Shown: in pieces, positions 12,173-24,087 of the stretch
Position numbering within the stretch: the stretch's first letter is position 1
Layout of the letters: each line of letters opens with the position of its first letter
Assembly: GCA_019671005.1 (NCBI GenBank)
Contig: CM033752.1
Location: forward strand, 23,940,969-24,004,968
DNA length: 64,000 nt
Direction of reading: 5' to 3'
Source of the DNA: Hibiscus mutabilis
Lineage: Eukaryota > Streptophyta > Magnoliopsida > Malvales > Malvaceae
Notes under the pieces: model-generated
Database searches by the model: none
What the model was told of the DNA's origin: nothing
What the model saw: only the letters and a program-made list of their open reading frames with translations
Made by a program: the position numbers and the translations under genes

Positions 12173-14641
12173 AGGTGTGAGGATGGTCAGAGGGGTATGG
12201 CTCATGCTGCAGTGGTGAGACCTGAAAGTGGTGGACTGGCTGAGGTCTTTGCTCATCGTGAGGGTCGTAATGACACGGATGTGATCGCGGGTACTTTTAC
12301 TTTGCAATCCTTGTCATTGTTATCTTTGATTGATTCGGGGTCCACGTATTCATATATCTTGAGTGAACATGCATCTTTGCTGAGTGTTCCTATTGAGATC
12401 TTCGATGTTGGCATGTTAGTTACAAGTTCCTTTAGGGGGACGGTTACAACAAGAAGGTTGTACCGGCATTGTCCTTTGGTGGTGTAAAGTCATGAGTTTG
12501 CCATAGATCTAATGGAACTGCTATTCCATGGTTTTGATATCATTTTGGGTATGGATTGGTTGAGTGAGCACATAACAGTCGTGGATTATGAATCCAATAG
12601 GATTTTTTTGAGGTTAGCCGACGATTATGAGGTTGTGGTGGTTGGCGAGAATGTTAAGTTTTTGTCCAATGTGGTTTCGGCTGTTAGAGCGGAGAATATG
12701 ATGTTTGATGGCTACCAAGCTTATTTGGCTATTGTTATGAATCCAGAAGCCAAGGGTGTTTGAGTGCAGGACATTCAGACTGTTTACGACTTTCTTGAGG
12801 TTTTTCCTGAGGAGTTTCCAGGTTTACCTCCAGATAGAGAGGTAGAGTTTCGTATTGAGACATACGAAGGTACAACACCGACCTCCATTGCTCCTTATAG
12901 GATGGCACCGAAAGAATTGAAGGAGTTGAAGTCACAACTTCTAGAGTTGTTGGACCATGGGCTTATTCGACCAAGTGTTTCTCTGTGAGGTTCTCCTGTT
13001 CTCTTCGTGAAAAAGAAGAATGGTACGATACGTATGTGTATCGACTATCGTCAGTTGAACAAGTTGATAGTAAAGAACTGGTACTCGTTGCCACGAATTG
13101 ATGACTTGTTCGATTAGTTTCGTGGAGCTGCAGTGTTTTCCAAGATAGATTTAAGATCAGGGTATTATCAGTTGAAGGTTAAGGATGTGGATATGCATAA
13201 GACCGCGTTTCGTATGAGGTATGGAAATTATGAGTTTCTGGTCATGCCTTTCGGTTTAACAAATGCCCCTGCTGCGTTTATGGAGATGATGAATAGAGTG
13301 TTCCATGAGTATCTTGATCAGTTCATGGTGGTGTTCATAGATGATATTCTCGTGTACTCCCGGAATGAAGAAGAGCATGTTCGGCTTTTACAGATAGTGT
13401 TGCAAGTGTTGAAGGATAATCAGTTGTACGCTAGGTTGAGAAAGTATGAGTTTTGGCTTAAGGAAGTGATATTCCTTGGTCATGTAGTTTCCGCGGAGGG
13501 TATTCGCGTTGATCCACAGAAAATTGAGGTTATTCTCAATTAGAAACCACCTAAGTCTTTATCGGAGGTGCGTAGTTTTCTTGGGTTGGCTGGTTATTAT
13601 CACTGTTTCGTTGAGGGATTCTTGAGTATTGCAGCACCGTTGACCAAGTTGTTACAGAAGAATGTTCCTTATGTGTGGATGGAGAAGCAGCAACACAGTT
13701 TTGAGAAGTTAAATGAGGGTTCGACCCATGCTCCTATGTTGATTCAGCCTGAATCTGGGAAGAAGTTTGTGGTTTATAGTGATGTGTCGTATGTTGGGTT
13801 AGGTTGTGTGCTGATGCAGGATGGGAAGGTTATGGCCTATGCATCGAGGCAGTTGAAGGTTCATGAGTGCAATTATCCAACTCACGATTTGGAGCTTGCG
13901 GCTGTGGTCTTCGCTTTGAAAATTTGGCGACATTACCTCTATGGTGAGAAGTGCGTGATCTTTATGAATCACAAGAGCTTGAAGTATTTGATGTCCCAGA
14001 AAGATTTGAATCTTAGGCAACATAGATGGTTGGAGTTGCTTAAGGATTACGACTTGACCATTGAGTATCATCCTGGTAAAGCCAATATAGTGGCGGATAC
14101 ATTAAGTCGTAAGGTTACGGTTGAGCTTCGAGCTATGTTTGCAAGGTTGAGTGTGACATGTGAGGGTGGTTTGCTGGTTGAACTGCAAGTTAAGCCTACG
14201 TTATCACAGTTGATTAAATCTAAGCAACCGTATGATGATTCGTTGGTTGAGCATGTTAAGGACATAGCAGATGGTAATCCTTCGAAATTTCATTTTGATG
14301 ATGATGGAGTTTTGTTTTTCAAGGGTCAAATAGTGGTGCTGAATGATCCGGAGTTGAGGCACACTATCTTGACGGAGGCACACTCTAGTCATTTTTCTAT
14401 GTATCCTGGCAGTGTTAAGATGTATCATGATTTGAAGGAGGTATACTACTGGGTTGGGTTGAAAAAGGATGTAGCTAAATTTGTTTCTAAGTGCATAGTA
14501 TGTCAGCAGGTTAAGGCTGAACATCAATTTCAATCCGGGCTATTGCAACCGCTGAAAATTCTGGAGTGGAAATGGGAAAGAATCACCATGGATTTTGTAG
14601 CAGGTTTGCCGTTGACACTGGCTAAGAAGGATTCTGTTTGA
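12173..14641 (+). pseudogene. Element A pol: protease, reverse transcriptase, RNase H
   Basis: It continues in the same frame as gag. The aspartic protease is marked by D-S-G at 12332-12340 followed by STYSYI. RT runs from about 12880 to 13540 with the VFSKIDLRSGYYQL block, MPFGLTNAPAAF and the catalytic F-I-D-D at 13334-13345. RNase H (about 13750-14110) keeps the first Asp (13781) and the LELAAV Glu, but the Asp expected before HKSLKYL is Asn at 13967, a G-to-A change that should abolish activity. The zinc-binding start of integrase follows (about 14355-14530, two Cys as C-x2-C); a His in its first pair reads Tyr (MYPG). In-frame stops: 12485 TAA, 12761 TGA, 12986 TGA, 13115 TAG, 13541 TAG and 14639 TGA, each explicable by one transition from Gln, Arg or Trp. 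Confidence 0.93.
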
Positions 14642-15654
14642 GTGATTGTTGACCGGTTCACAAAGTGTGCACATTCCTGCCAGTGCATACAACATATGCC
14701 TTGGACAAATTGGAAGATTTGTATATAGCAGAGATTGTGCGCTTGCATGGTGTACCTAAATCTATCGTTTCGAATAGAGATCCAAGGTTTACGACAAGGT
14801 TTTGGAGGAGTTTGCACCAGGCCTTGGGTTAGAGGTAGAGTTTTAGTACTACGTATCATCCTCAGTCGGACGGGCAGTCTGAGCAGGTTATCCAGGTTTT
14901 GGAGAATATGCTAAGATGTTGTATTATAGAGTTCCAAGGAACCTGGGAGAAGCATTTTCCTTTAGTTGAGTTTGCTTACAACAACAGTTATCAGGCAAGT
15001 AAACAGATGGCTCCTTATGAGGCGTTATATGGTCGAAGATGTTGCACACCCTTATGTTGGGATGAGGTGGGGGAAAAGCATGTTTCCCTACCGGAGGTGT
15101 TGAAAGACACAGACGAGAAGGTTAAGCTTGTATGCGACCGGTTGAAAGTGGTTGTGGATCGACAAAAATCTTACGCGGATTTGAGGCGTAAGAAGGTTGA
15201 ACATGCGGTGGGCGATCGCATATTCTTGAAAGTCTCACCATGGAAAAAGGTGATGAGATTCGGACGTAAGGGTAAAATTAGTCCGAGGTTCATTGGACCA
15301 TATGAGGTTATTAAGTGTGTGGGTCATGTGGCATATCGGTTGAGGTTGCCTCCCGAGTTGGAGAAAATTCATAATGTGTTCCATGTTTCGATGTTGAGGA
15401 GATATCGATCAGATCCATCGCATTTTATGCCGGTGGAGGATGTAGAGTTGAGGCTGGATCTATCCTATGATGAGGAAACTGTAAAGATCCTCGAAACCAA
15501 CAAGAAAGTTCTGCATGGTAAGAAGATAGAGCTTGTGAAAGTCTTGTGGCGACACCGAGGTGTTGAGGAAGCTACTTGGGAAAACATAGAGGATATGAAG
15601 GAGAAATTTCCGCATCTATTTCCTCTAGGTAATTTCGATGACGAAATTTCTTAA
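14642..15654 (+). pseudogene. Element A pol: integrase core and chromo-like tail
   Basis: The frame shifts near 14672, consistent with loss of one base, and continues to the natural stop at 15652-15654. The integrase core spans the end of the previous segment (catalytic Asp in TMDFV at 14591-14593) and this part. The second catalytic Asp is Asn (14773-14775, GAT to AAT). TAG codons occur at 14830 and 14836. From 14899 a clean 251-codon stretch holds the last part of the core (FAYNNSYQ, MAPYEALYGRR), the GPY/F-like segment (FIGPYEVI) and a C-terminal LVKVLWRHRGVEEATWE block like the chromodomain-type tail of chromovirus integrases, which steers insertion into heterochromatin. It ends 12 bp before the 3' LTR. 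Confidence 0.92.
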
Positions 15655-15665
15655 GTGGGAGAGAG
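15653..15665 (+). other. Polypurine tract of element A
   Basis: AAGTGGGAGAGAG lies one base before the 3' LTR (TGTAACACCCC) and would prime plus-strand DNA synthesis. The preceding GACGAAATTTCTT, which overlaps the end of pol, is also present before the 3' LTR of family B. Confidence 0.85.
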
Positions 15666-15666
15666 T

Positions 15667-18600
15667 TGTAACACCCCAGTTTTGGGCCTAGCGGCTTTGA
15701 GGTTTATTAGACGGTCCAAAGGACTAGGTTAGAGATTCGAGTCAGATTCGGGACCGTATATTTTTGGTAAGATAAAAATATAGAAAATAGTTAAAAATCA
15801 TATTTTATTATATATTGATTTTTGGTGGAATCAATTTTAGGAAAATGAATTTGGAAATATGACATTCTGGGTTAGTGACCAAAATGCGATTTCTGGAAAA
15901 CTGTTTTTAAGTGACTAAAATCAAAAGGGTCAAATCCTTAGAATCCTTAAGGAGCTAATCTACCAAGTGTTTGCTGGTGGTTTCTCCCTTCAATTAAATC
16001 ATTTTAAACATGTGTTTTAAAAGAGTTTTAATAAGGATTAAATATCTAAAATTAGTTATTAGCTTTTAAAAGAAATTCACGTAACTTTTTCCTAAACCTT
16101 TTCTCTCAACTTCTTTTATTCCAAACACTCAAAATTTCTTCAAATCCAGAGGTAAGAAACTCTTTTCACTCAGATTATTGATTTTAATTTGTTTCTTTAA
16201 CTTTGTTTTGGAAAATCTCATTGGAATCTTGCATTTTCTTAGCTTTAAACAAGCCAATTGAGGGATAAATCATATAACAGGGGTAAGGTCTGTGATCTCT
16301 TCTATTAAATGGTTCTTTATTGATATTCCCAAGTATTTGATCCTTGATTTATAAATTGTAATGTGATTTTAATGTTTTATCAATGTTTAATTGAGTTATT
16401 TTGGAAATATTGATGAAACATGGTGATTTTCGAAGTGGATCTGATTTCCAGTATTTGAAATTGATTTAATATATATTTTGGATGTGTTTTGATTTTGATA
16501 AGTTGTTTTTATCAATAGAATCCAAAAACTCTTGAATCTCTAATTATTTAGGTTGCTAGTTTTGAGTTATTGTGGTGATAATCGAGTTTAATCTTTGCTA
16601 CAGATAAAAGGATGTTAGGAAAGGGGTTTTGGATGTTATTAAATGTTGGTTGATGGCTTGAATTGTTGTTTTATGGCTGGGTTAAGTTTCAGAAACATTT
16701 GAGGATGATTTTGGTATGTTTCAGATGGTTTTTGAGTGAGCAACTTGGGAGTTGCGGGAGATTTCTGTTAGGCAATGGTTTGAATGCATTTATCCTCTGG
16801 TTTTATGTGTTGAAAATAGGGGATAGTCAAGGTGACAAAACTTGACGTTGTTTGGTGGCTTGCCGGGAGCTTGATTTGTGTTGACAAGGAAGGCGAGGCG
16901 TATTAGTGAGTGGAAACTGGTTTAAAATGCTTTACAAAGGTTTGTAAAGGTTGTTGGGAGTTTAGGGTAAGCGTGAGACACTTACCTAAGCTCAGAAGTA
17001 AGTTTCCCTTATTTTACTCTTGAATATCGGCTTAGATATGAGCATGTTGTTTGCATGTTTTGGTGATAAACATGGTATGATTTACTTACTGGTAATGCAT
17101 GATTTTGAGTACATATGCAGGGGTTTGAAAGTATATTAAATGCTATTGAGATTGGTTTTCATTCCGGTTGGGAATGGTGTTATTGCATTGGTAATGAGAT
17201 ATGCATACGTGGTGTTTTATGAAATGCTTTGTAAAACAATAAGTAAATGGTTTTGTAAATGATATATTGGCTATGTGACAAGATGAGAAAACAATCGGAT
17301 ATAGTTGGCATGCCATAGGATTAAGAGTGCACTATAAAATATAAACAAAATCGATTGTGGCCATGGGTTCTTTAGGTATGAAGGTGTAACTAGGCCACTC
17401 GGACTGTTGGGAACCTCATTTGGAGATTTACAGTGTAACTAGGCAACCCAAATTGATGGTGATCTTGCGGATTAACTAGGCAAGGCCGGTGTACTTGCGG
17501 TTTAACTAGGCAATGGTGAGATCTCGCGGTTTAACTAGGCGATGGTGTCAAATCTTACGGTTTAACTAAGCATGGTTTGAGATATCATGCGGTCTAACTA
17601 GGCATGGTATGAGAGATCCGTGTATCCGATATGTGTATAGGATAGAGGTAGTCTATCCGGGTTACTATAAATGCCAATATATGAAAAAGATCATGTGTTG
17701 AATCTTGTATGAAATGTTGTGAGATTTAAGCATGATTTGATTAAAATGATTTGGGATTTAAGCATGAAATGTTTATGATGTTATATGGAGACTATTATGT
17801 TTTGATTCGATTGGAATCATGAGAAAATGCTTTCGTAGTAGGCATATTTTGGAAAATGCAAGCATGTGGTTTTTTTAAATGAATTTTAATGCATCATTGT
17901 TTATGAGCCTTCTCACTAAGCATGTGTGCTTACGCTCTCTTTTTCCTAATGTTACAGAGCATTAAAGTACGGGCAACAAAGGCAAGGTTTGCAAAGATCC
18001 AAGGGATAACCTACTTTTGAGTATAAACTCAGTTTATGTTTTCGGTTAATAGAGCAATGTGTTCGCCAAGGTTTTTGGGATTTTTAACTCTATTTTCTTA
18101 TGGATTTTGAGTATGATTCTATGCTGGTTTTTTATGATGGTTGATGTTGCTCACTTTGATGTTATTACTTACCTTAAGATGAGGTTGAATGGATGTTTAG
18201 GTATGCATCTAGAGTTCTTTGTGGATTGCCATGTTGTGATGGTTTGACCAGGTTTAATATGCTGTGTTGGTTGTGCTGGCATGTTGCTTGTGCTGAGAAT
18301 GGGTTAAACGTGCATTTTGGTATGTTTTGGCAAAGTGGTATAGGAAGCATGCCTCTAGAGTGGTTCATCGGAGTATGAGGTTGTTTAGATTACTTAACCT
18401 TGTTTAAATGATAGTTTCTGAGTGTTCAATTGTTTATATGTATGAATACAAGTTGCTAGGGGCCAAATGCATCTAGAGTTGTATGAAAAACCGGTTAAAA
18501 ATGACATTACAGGCTAGGAGTACTTATATGCTCGGGACTGTATCGGTACGGATAGGCATTATCGGGCTCCTAGGATCGGTACCGGTATGTGCGTACTGGT

Positions 18601-19256
18601 ACGGTTAAGCAATTTAAGCTTGGCGTACCAATACGGGACAAGACATATCGGTACGAGAGCTTGATACTGGAAAATTGCTTTTTGGGAAAATCCCGCGTAA
18701 GGAAACTATAAGGGCTCGTATCGGTACGATGTTAATATCTAGCAGGCTGACGTGGCATACCGATACAGTACATAGTGTACCAGTACGGTTGGCAACTCTA
18801 TATCGGTACGGCTATGATCGTACCTGTATCGGTGACTGTTAAAACAGTTAGTGTCATGGAATTTAAGTTCTGTTTTCTTACGTTTTAGTCCTTGAATGTT
18901 GTAGAAGCAATTGAATGAGTTTGGATGATTGTATTAAACTGATCTTTGACATGTAAGCATGAAATGTGTTTAATTAAGGGTTGGTAATATAAAATTGGGT
19001 AAAGTCCTTATATTTGGCAGAAATTGCATTATAGTCCCTAAGGGTGTCCGTGTTCAATCAGATATCGTTTTGATGCCGGTTGGGTTGGGTTTTCACATGA
19101 ATTAAGTATGAACACATAGGTTAATAATTCTGCATTTAGACAAGATAAAAAGAAAAAAATGGGCGCATTTTAGTCTTCGTCTTACTGGTTTACTTCGGTA
19201 AACCGAATGTAGCTTGCTCAGTTCGGTCTCATCTAGGCCGGGCCGAGGGGGTTACA
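15667..19256 (+). repeat. Element A 3' LTR
   Basis: 3,590 bp, TGTAACACCCCAG to GGGGGTTACA, followed by target duplication AGACA. It is homologous to 7265-10855 throughout with scattered substitutions and small indels, and retains the minisatellite (about 17427-17612) and the GTACCGRTAC cluster (18518-18836). Confidence 0.95.
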
Positions 19257-19284
19257 AGACATATACCAAATGAATGATTTGGCC

Positions 19285-19673
19285 TAGGGATGGCAAAAAA
19301 CTGAATTTGGATGGTTTCATCTCGATTCGATCCAGTAAGGTTAGATTTTATTTTTGAATTTTTAGGTAGGGTCAGGTTTTAGGCTGAAAATTCCCCGACC
19401 CGCCCTGACCTGGTTTATTTATAAATATATATTTATATTGAATATATTTTTATATATTATATTTAATATTTTTATTAATTTTATTTTAGGCGGGTCAGGC
19501 TTAATCGGGTTTTTATTAAAATTTTAGGGTCGAATCAGAGTTGAGTTTCACTTTTATTATATTAGGTTGGGGATAAAAATATATTAAACTTGAGTCAGGA
19601 CGGGGTGGGTTGGGACTTTAAATTTTCAGGGCGGGTTTGGGGCGACCAAAAACCTGCCCTGTTGTCATCCCTA
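19285..19673. mobile_element. hAT-type MITE, 389 bp
   Basis: Terminal inverted repeats TAGGGATGGCAA (19285) and TTGTCATCCCTA (ending 19673) match at 11 of 12 positions. They are flanked by 8-bp near-duplications ATTTGGCC (19277-19284) and TTTTGGCC (19674-19681), the size made by hAT transposases. The interior is AT-rich with GGGCGGGT-type blocks and no coding capacity. Confidence 0.85.
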
Positions 19674-19681
19674 TTTTGGCC

Positions 19682-20960
19682 TGATGGTTTGGGGAACGCC
19701 CTTCATTCTCTATGAGGTTCCCAACAGTCCTCAAAATCAAGCTATTAGGAAGATGCCACGCGTCATCTTCTTAGTGGCCGTCATTTTATAAATTGAATTT
19801 AAAAAATTAATATTTTTCCTTATGTGGCATCAATGCCACGTCATATGACACGTATCAATGCCACGTCATCTCCCCAGGCCACGTTTACACAACATGTCAG
19901 CCACAAATGGTTTTCATCCAACGAGGGTGAAAATTGCACGAAATTGAAACATTAGGAGGTTGTTTGCACAAAAAAATAGGGGCTAAAGTGACCAAAAGAT
20001 CATGTTAGGGGCTAATTTTAACTTTATGCCTGTTTGAAATGTAATGTAGATTTATTACAAAAACCGAATGAAGTCGTCAATGTAAGGTTATGTTTTCTAT
20101 TAATATAATGCAAGAAGTATTTGAGAGGTATTAAAGCATTTTTTAATTTTTATTTCTTGGTTTCAAAAACACTAAGAACAATAGAAAAAAGGGATTAGGG
20201 CTTACCAAAGGGTCCATTATTTCTTGTAGCTGAGGTTTCCACCACTGATGAATGGCGGCCTCCCAAAGTTTAACTTTTCGTCTGATTCAGTTCGTTTAGG
20301 GTTAAATCGTTGAGTGAAATGAAAAATGAACATTTTTTATGTTTTTTGAAAAACTTTGAGACCCGAGTGGTTTTTCTCAGATTCTTGAAGGTAGAGTTGT
20401 TTTTTTAAGATTTTAAGGTTAGATTTGGGTTTAGGTGGTTGAAAGCGTTTGAACGTTAGGTGTTTTTTTTATCATGTTTGTCCTCGACAAACGGCGACTA
20501 GTGTCGATTGGCGACAACCGACGTGATGGATATTCATCAGATTCTAAAAATTTAGATGAACTTGATGAACACGGAAAGAACCTGAATAACAAGCGAGAGG
20601 ATTTTGGACGGGGTTGATCCGTTTTTTAGGGGCGGATGAAATGAATGTGTTTAATTCTTTTTGTTATGTTTCAGAATTAAACTCTCATATCATTATTAGT
20701 AACTCTTAATTCATTAATTTTATTATTCAATTTTTTCCTTGCATATCATTATTAGTAACTCTTAATTCATTAATTTAGTCCTTGCATATAGTTTTTCGTA
20801 ACTATTAATTCATTAATTTTGCACTTTAATCACTTTTTGTTTACTGTATGTTATTAAATAGTAACTCAATGTGTTACTAAATAGTTTGTATTTTCTATAT
20901 TAAAGAATTCAATCAAATTCTTTTAATATTTGTTACTAAACATATTGAAAAAGGTTAAAT
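19682..20960. other. Unassigned sequence with ACGT-rich direct repeats
   Basis: No gene recognised. It contains closely spaced ATCAATGCCACGTCAT copies near 19827 and 19855 and several other CCACG words. A minus-strand ATG with a donor-like GGTAAGC lies near 20200-20290 but no protein family could be read. From 20690 a short AT-rich segment (CATATCATTATTAGTAACTC and similar) is repeated two or three times. Confidence 0.35.
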
Positions 20961-20969
20961 TATTATATA

Positions 20970-23900
20970 GAGTAAATTGCGTAATTCATTGTATAACTTT
21001 ACTCTCAAACCTATTTTGTTCACTGAAGTTTCAAAACGTTCAATTTACTCACTAAAGTTTAGACATGTAACATTTTTTGTCACTCTTCCGTTAACTTTTT
21101 GATAGTGTCCATTTACCGACAAATAGAGGAACTTTTCCAAGATCCGAACGGTGGAAAGCTTGATCGGCATGAAGAAAGCAATATAATAAGAAACGAGCTC
21201 CACCCAAAGGTGGAAGAGGGTGATCAGCAAGAGAGAAACCAAAAGTTTTTTGTCTAATTCGTGGACTTTGGGTATTTTTCGACGAAATGAAGGTCAGATT
21301 TAGACTCAAGAGGCAAGACAAAGCGACTAGTGAAATTTGGTACCAAAAAACCACCATCTACGGTGCGCGCCGACGACGGTGAATGGTAGAGTGACAAAAA
21401 ATTAATTTCTGAACTTTAATGACCAAAAAAGCTCAATGTCTAAACTTTAGTGAGTAAATTGAAAATGTTGAGACTTCAATTATAACGACCCAAATTCCCT
21501 AGTTAGTGAATTGGGTGTCAGGCCTAGGTTGTGGGCCTTTATTTTGGATTAATAGGTTAAAGGCTTGGGCCCATTAATTTGGAAGAGAATGTTTGAATTT
21601 TAAATATGTGGGTAGATGGCTGAAAGTGGTAGAGATATGATGGAAGATAGAGAAAAAGAAAAAGTGAATAATGGGAGAGAGGAGAGGAAATGAGAAAAAA
21701 GTTGAGGGAGGAATTTCAAACTCTGATCTACAAATATTCGGCCGTCTATTTTCGACACCTCTACCTCTATTGTGTTCAACTCGTCGAGACGAGTTCACCG
21801 GTACCAGCGGCACCACCATCGAAGTTACTGTTGGAGGGGATGAGAGAAGGAAAGTTTCAGGTTGTTGAGTTGAGGGGTTTAGAGGGCTCAAAACGAAGAA
21901 CGGAGGTCACCACAGGAATTATCAGCTCGAGGACAATCGGCCGGTGAATTTTGGTCACCGTCCGCCGCCGAGAGCCTCCGGCCGCGCGTAGGCATCGTCC
22001 AGGGAGGTTAGAGCCATCTAAGCCGAGCCACCGAGCTGAGTCGTTAACCCTATGCCGAGCCGCGTTAATTAGCCATTGACTGCCGAGTCGAGTCGCTGTT
22101 AACCATGTTGCCACCGTTGTTAACCGCTGTCGTGCCGCCGTTGATCGGCATTGACTTTTTCTGAGGGACCCTACCCGAGGATTTCTCGACGTTCTGAGTC
22201 CGATAGTGAAGTTCGTTTCGCCAAACTCAAACCTGGTAAGCTGTTTTTACATGTTTAACCTTGTGTTTTGATTAGGGGTATAGAGAATTAATATATTTTC
22301 ATATTCGTTTTTATATAAGGAATATTCGGGGCTGGATATTGGACCAAGAGGAAATATCTGGAAGCTCATATAAGGATTTATCGCTTTGTCTTAAGGTTTG
22401 TACACCTCGAACTCCTATTGCCTCTTGTGCATCATAAATGTGATTGCCTTATATGTTAGTATATGCAAATTTGGTAGATGATGGATATGCATGATTGGAT
22501 ACCGATACTATGAGATGTGATATCTGTGTGAGGCATGATGATGTTGCGAATATGATGAAACTTATGTAAGCTTTAGAGATCGTTTAGGGTCATTTGAGAT
22601 GCTCGTATAATTACTTGATGATTGCTTGATTTGGTTGATAATTGTGATGCTTTGTGTGATTGTTCAAATAGACTGATAGGATTCCATAGGAATTATGTGT
22701 AAGGGATAAATAATGGTAATGTTCGAATAAATGGTCATGAAGCTGGTAATTAATATTAATTGATTAAATGTGTTAGTAAATAAACCCTAATGACTTTCAT
22801 AAGCTTTAGGGGTCGAATAAATTGTTGTAAATTTGTAATTTAGGGAAATGATGCAAACCCGTGCATAGGGTATCGGTACGCGTGTGAGTACTAATACCAA
22901 GGGTACCGTATCAATACTCCTGTTCGAGTATCGGTACCCATTGAATAAAATAATCAATAATGCTATTAAAAGATGGAAATCAACGTGGGGTGTAATGAGC
23001 TAATACGTATTAATGAGATAATTAATAAGGATATTAATGTACTCTTTCATAATGAATTAATAATTCGATAAACTTAATTGGGTGGCTTGTGGTAATAGCA
23101 ACTATAGGAGATCCTTGGTGGATCGAGAAATGATGTGTGATGTATGGTGATAGTGTCAATGTTGTGTGTGGTTACATGCCAAGTAAGGGCACTTGTGTGG
23201 TTGAGTCACCTTTGATTGATGGGATCTGGATACCCATAGAAAGAGTGTTGCAACACCATGGTTAGAGATGCCGAACGTATGTTCCCGACACTGTGTGACA
23301 CCGGGCCTTACCTAGAAAGAGTGTACGTTTCCGAGGCTGTGTTACATTGGGCCTCATTCAGAGTGTACGTTCCCTAGGCTGTGTGACACTGGGCCTCACT
23401 CTAGGTTTGTGGTATGACTTAGTGTGCTTTTGCTCGGTTTATCTAGTGAGATACCGAGTATGGTTGGGCCTTGTGTGCCATGTATGATATGTTGCTGTTG
23501 AGAGCATGTGTTTAGGCGACTAGTGGTAACGCCACATGTTTATTTATCTATCATTATTGCTCGTACTAGCTTGCATGCTCATGTTTATGATTTTCATGAA
23601 GTAGAGTAGAGTAGATGTATACCACTGAGATTGTAAGCTCAGCGCTCGAAATCGTTGTTTTCGTGCGTAGGTTGATCGTCAGATCGTGGGATCGAGGAGC
23701 ACTATCAATTCGAGATTCCAGCATAGGGTGATTTTAGAGTATGATCCTTGCGTTTAGTGGGCTATGTATTCATAGGACCTTACGTGGTTGAGTTTGTATT
23801 TTTTATTTCGAAATTGTATAAATCAAACCGAATGTTTAAATGTTTTAAATTGAATTAGAGCTCTTTTTTACTATTTTAATTATTTAACTATATTTTCAAC

Positions 23901-24078
23901 TGTGGGCTTTAAATGCTTTTGAGAAAGACCTTGTTGGGCTAAACCCAGTTTGAAAAATTTTACGTGTTTTTGGGTTTGGGCTTGAGGCCTAAATTGTAAC
24001 ATCCGGGTTGGGGGTGTTACATCAATGACCAAAATAGGTTTGAGAGTAAAGTTCAATAATAATTTACATAATTTACCC
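20970..24078. mobile_element. Mutator-like long-TIR element, split by a solo LTR
   Basis: The ends are GAGTAAATT (20970) and AATTTACCC (ending 24078), flanked by an exact 9-bp duplication TATTATATA (20961-20969 and 24079-24087), the size typical of Mutator-like transposition. The terminal inverted repeats extend well over 100 bp: TTTACTCTCAAACCTATTTT on the left faces AAAATAGGTTTGAGAGTAAA on the right, and TCACTAAAGTTTAGACAT faces ATGTCTAAACTTTAGTGA. Without the inserted LTR it would be about 570 bp. No transposase is present, so it is a non-autonomous (MITE-like) copy. Confidence 0.88.
21481..24021 (+). mobile_element. Solo LTR, family B (copy B1)
   Basis: 2,541 bp from TATAACGACCC (the usual TG start has become TA) to GGGGGTGTTACA. 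The 5-bp duplication TCAAT lies at 21476-21480 and 24022-24026. It is homologous to the LTRs at 39019-41748 and 45080-51656. No interior or second LTR is present, so it arose by LTR-LTR recombination after insertion. It carries a GTACCGRTAC cluster (22870-22940), a short minisatellite (about 23278-23405) and remains of a TTGACY cluster (about 22065-22160) in which several sites read TTAACC. Confidence 0.92.
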
Positions 24079-24087
24079 TATTATATA

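Larger units (their letters stand above)
7265..19256 (+). mobile_element. Element A: complete, inactive Ty3/gypsy (Tekay/Del-type)
   Basis: A full LTR retrotransposon of 11,992 bp: 5' LTR 7265-10855, PBS at 10861, gag-pol 11057-15654, PPT 15653-15665 and 3' LTR 15667-19256. The target duplication AGACA lies at 7260-7264 and 19257-19261. The domain order (gag, protease, RT, RNase H, integrase, C-terminal chromo-like tail) makes it Ty3/gypsy; very long LTRs, an initiator-Met PBS and the integrase tail fit the Tekay/Del chromovirus lineage (inference). The LTRs differ by several percent, for example 4 of 60 positions between 7441-7500 and 15841-15900, so it is not recent. Seventeen in-frame stops, a frameshift and lost catalytic residues make it non-autonomous today. 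Confidence 0.95.

Noticed and set aside
13799..14859. Several 65-109-codon minus-strand frames
   Set aside because: They are shadows of the gag-pol of element A on the opposite strand.
20200..20290. Minus-strand ATG with a donor-like GGTAAGC, a possible first exon
   Set aside because: Only four codons before the putative intron and no recognisable exon downstream; too little to call.
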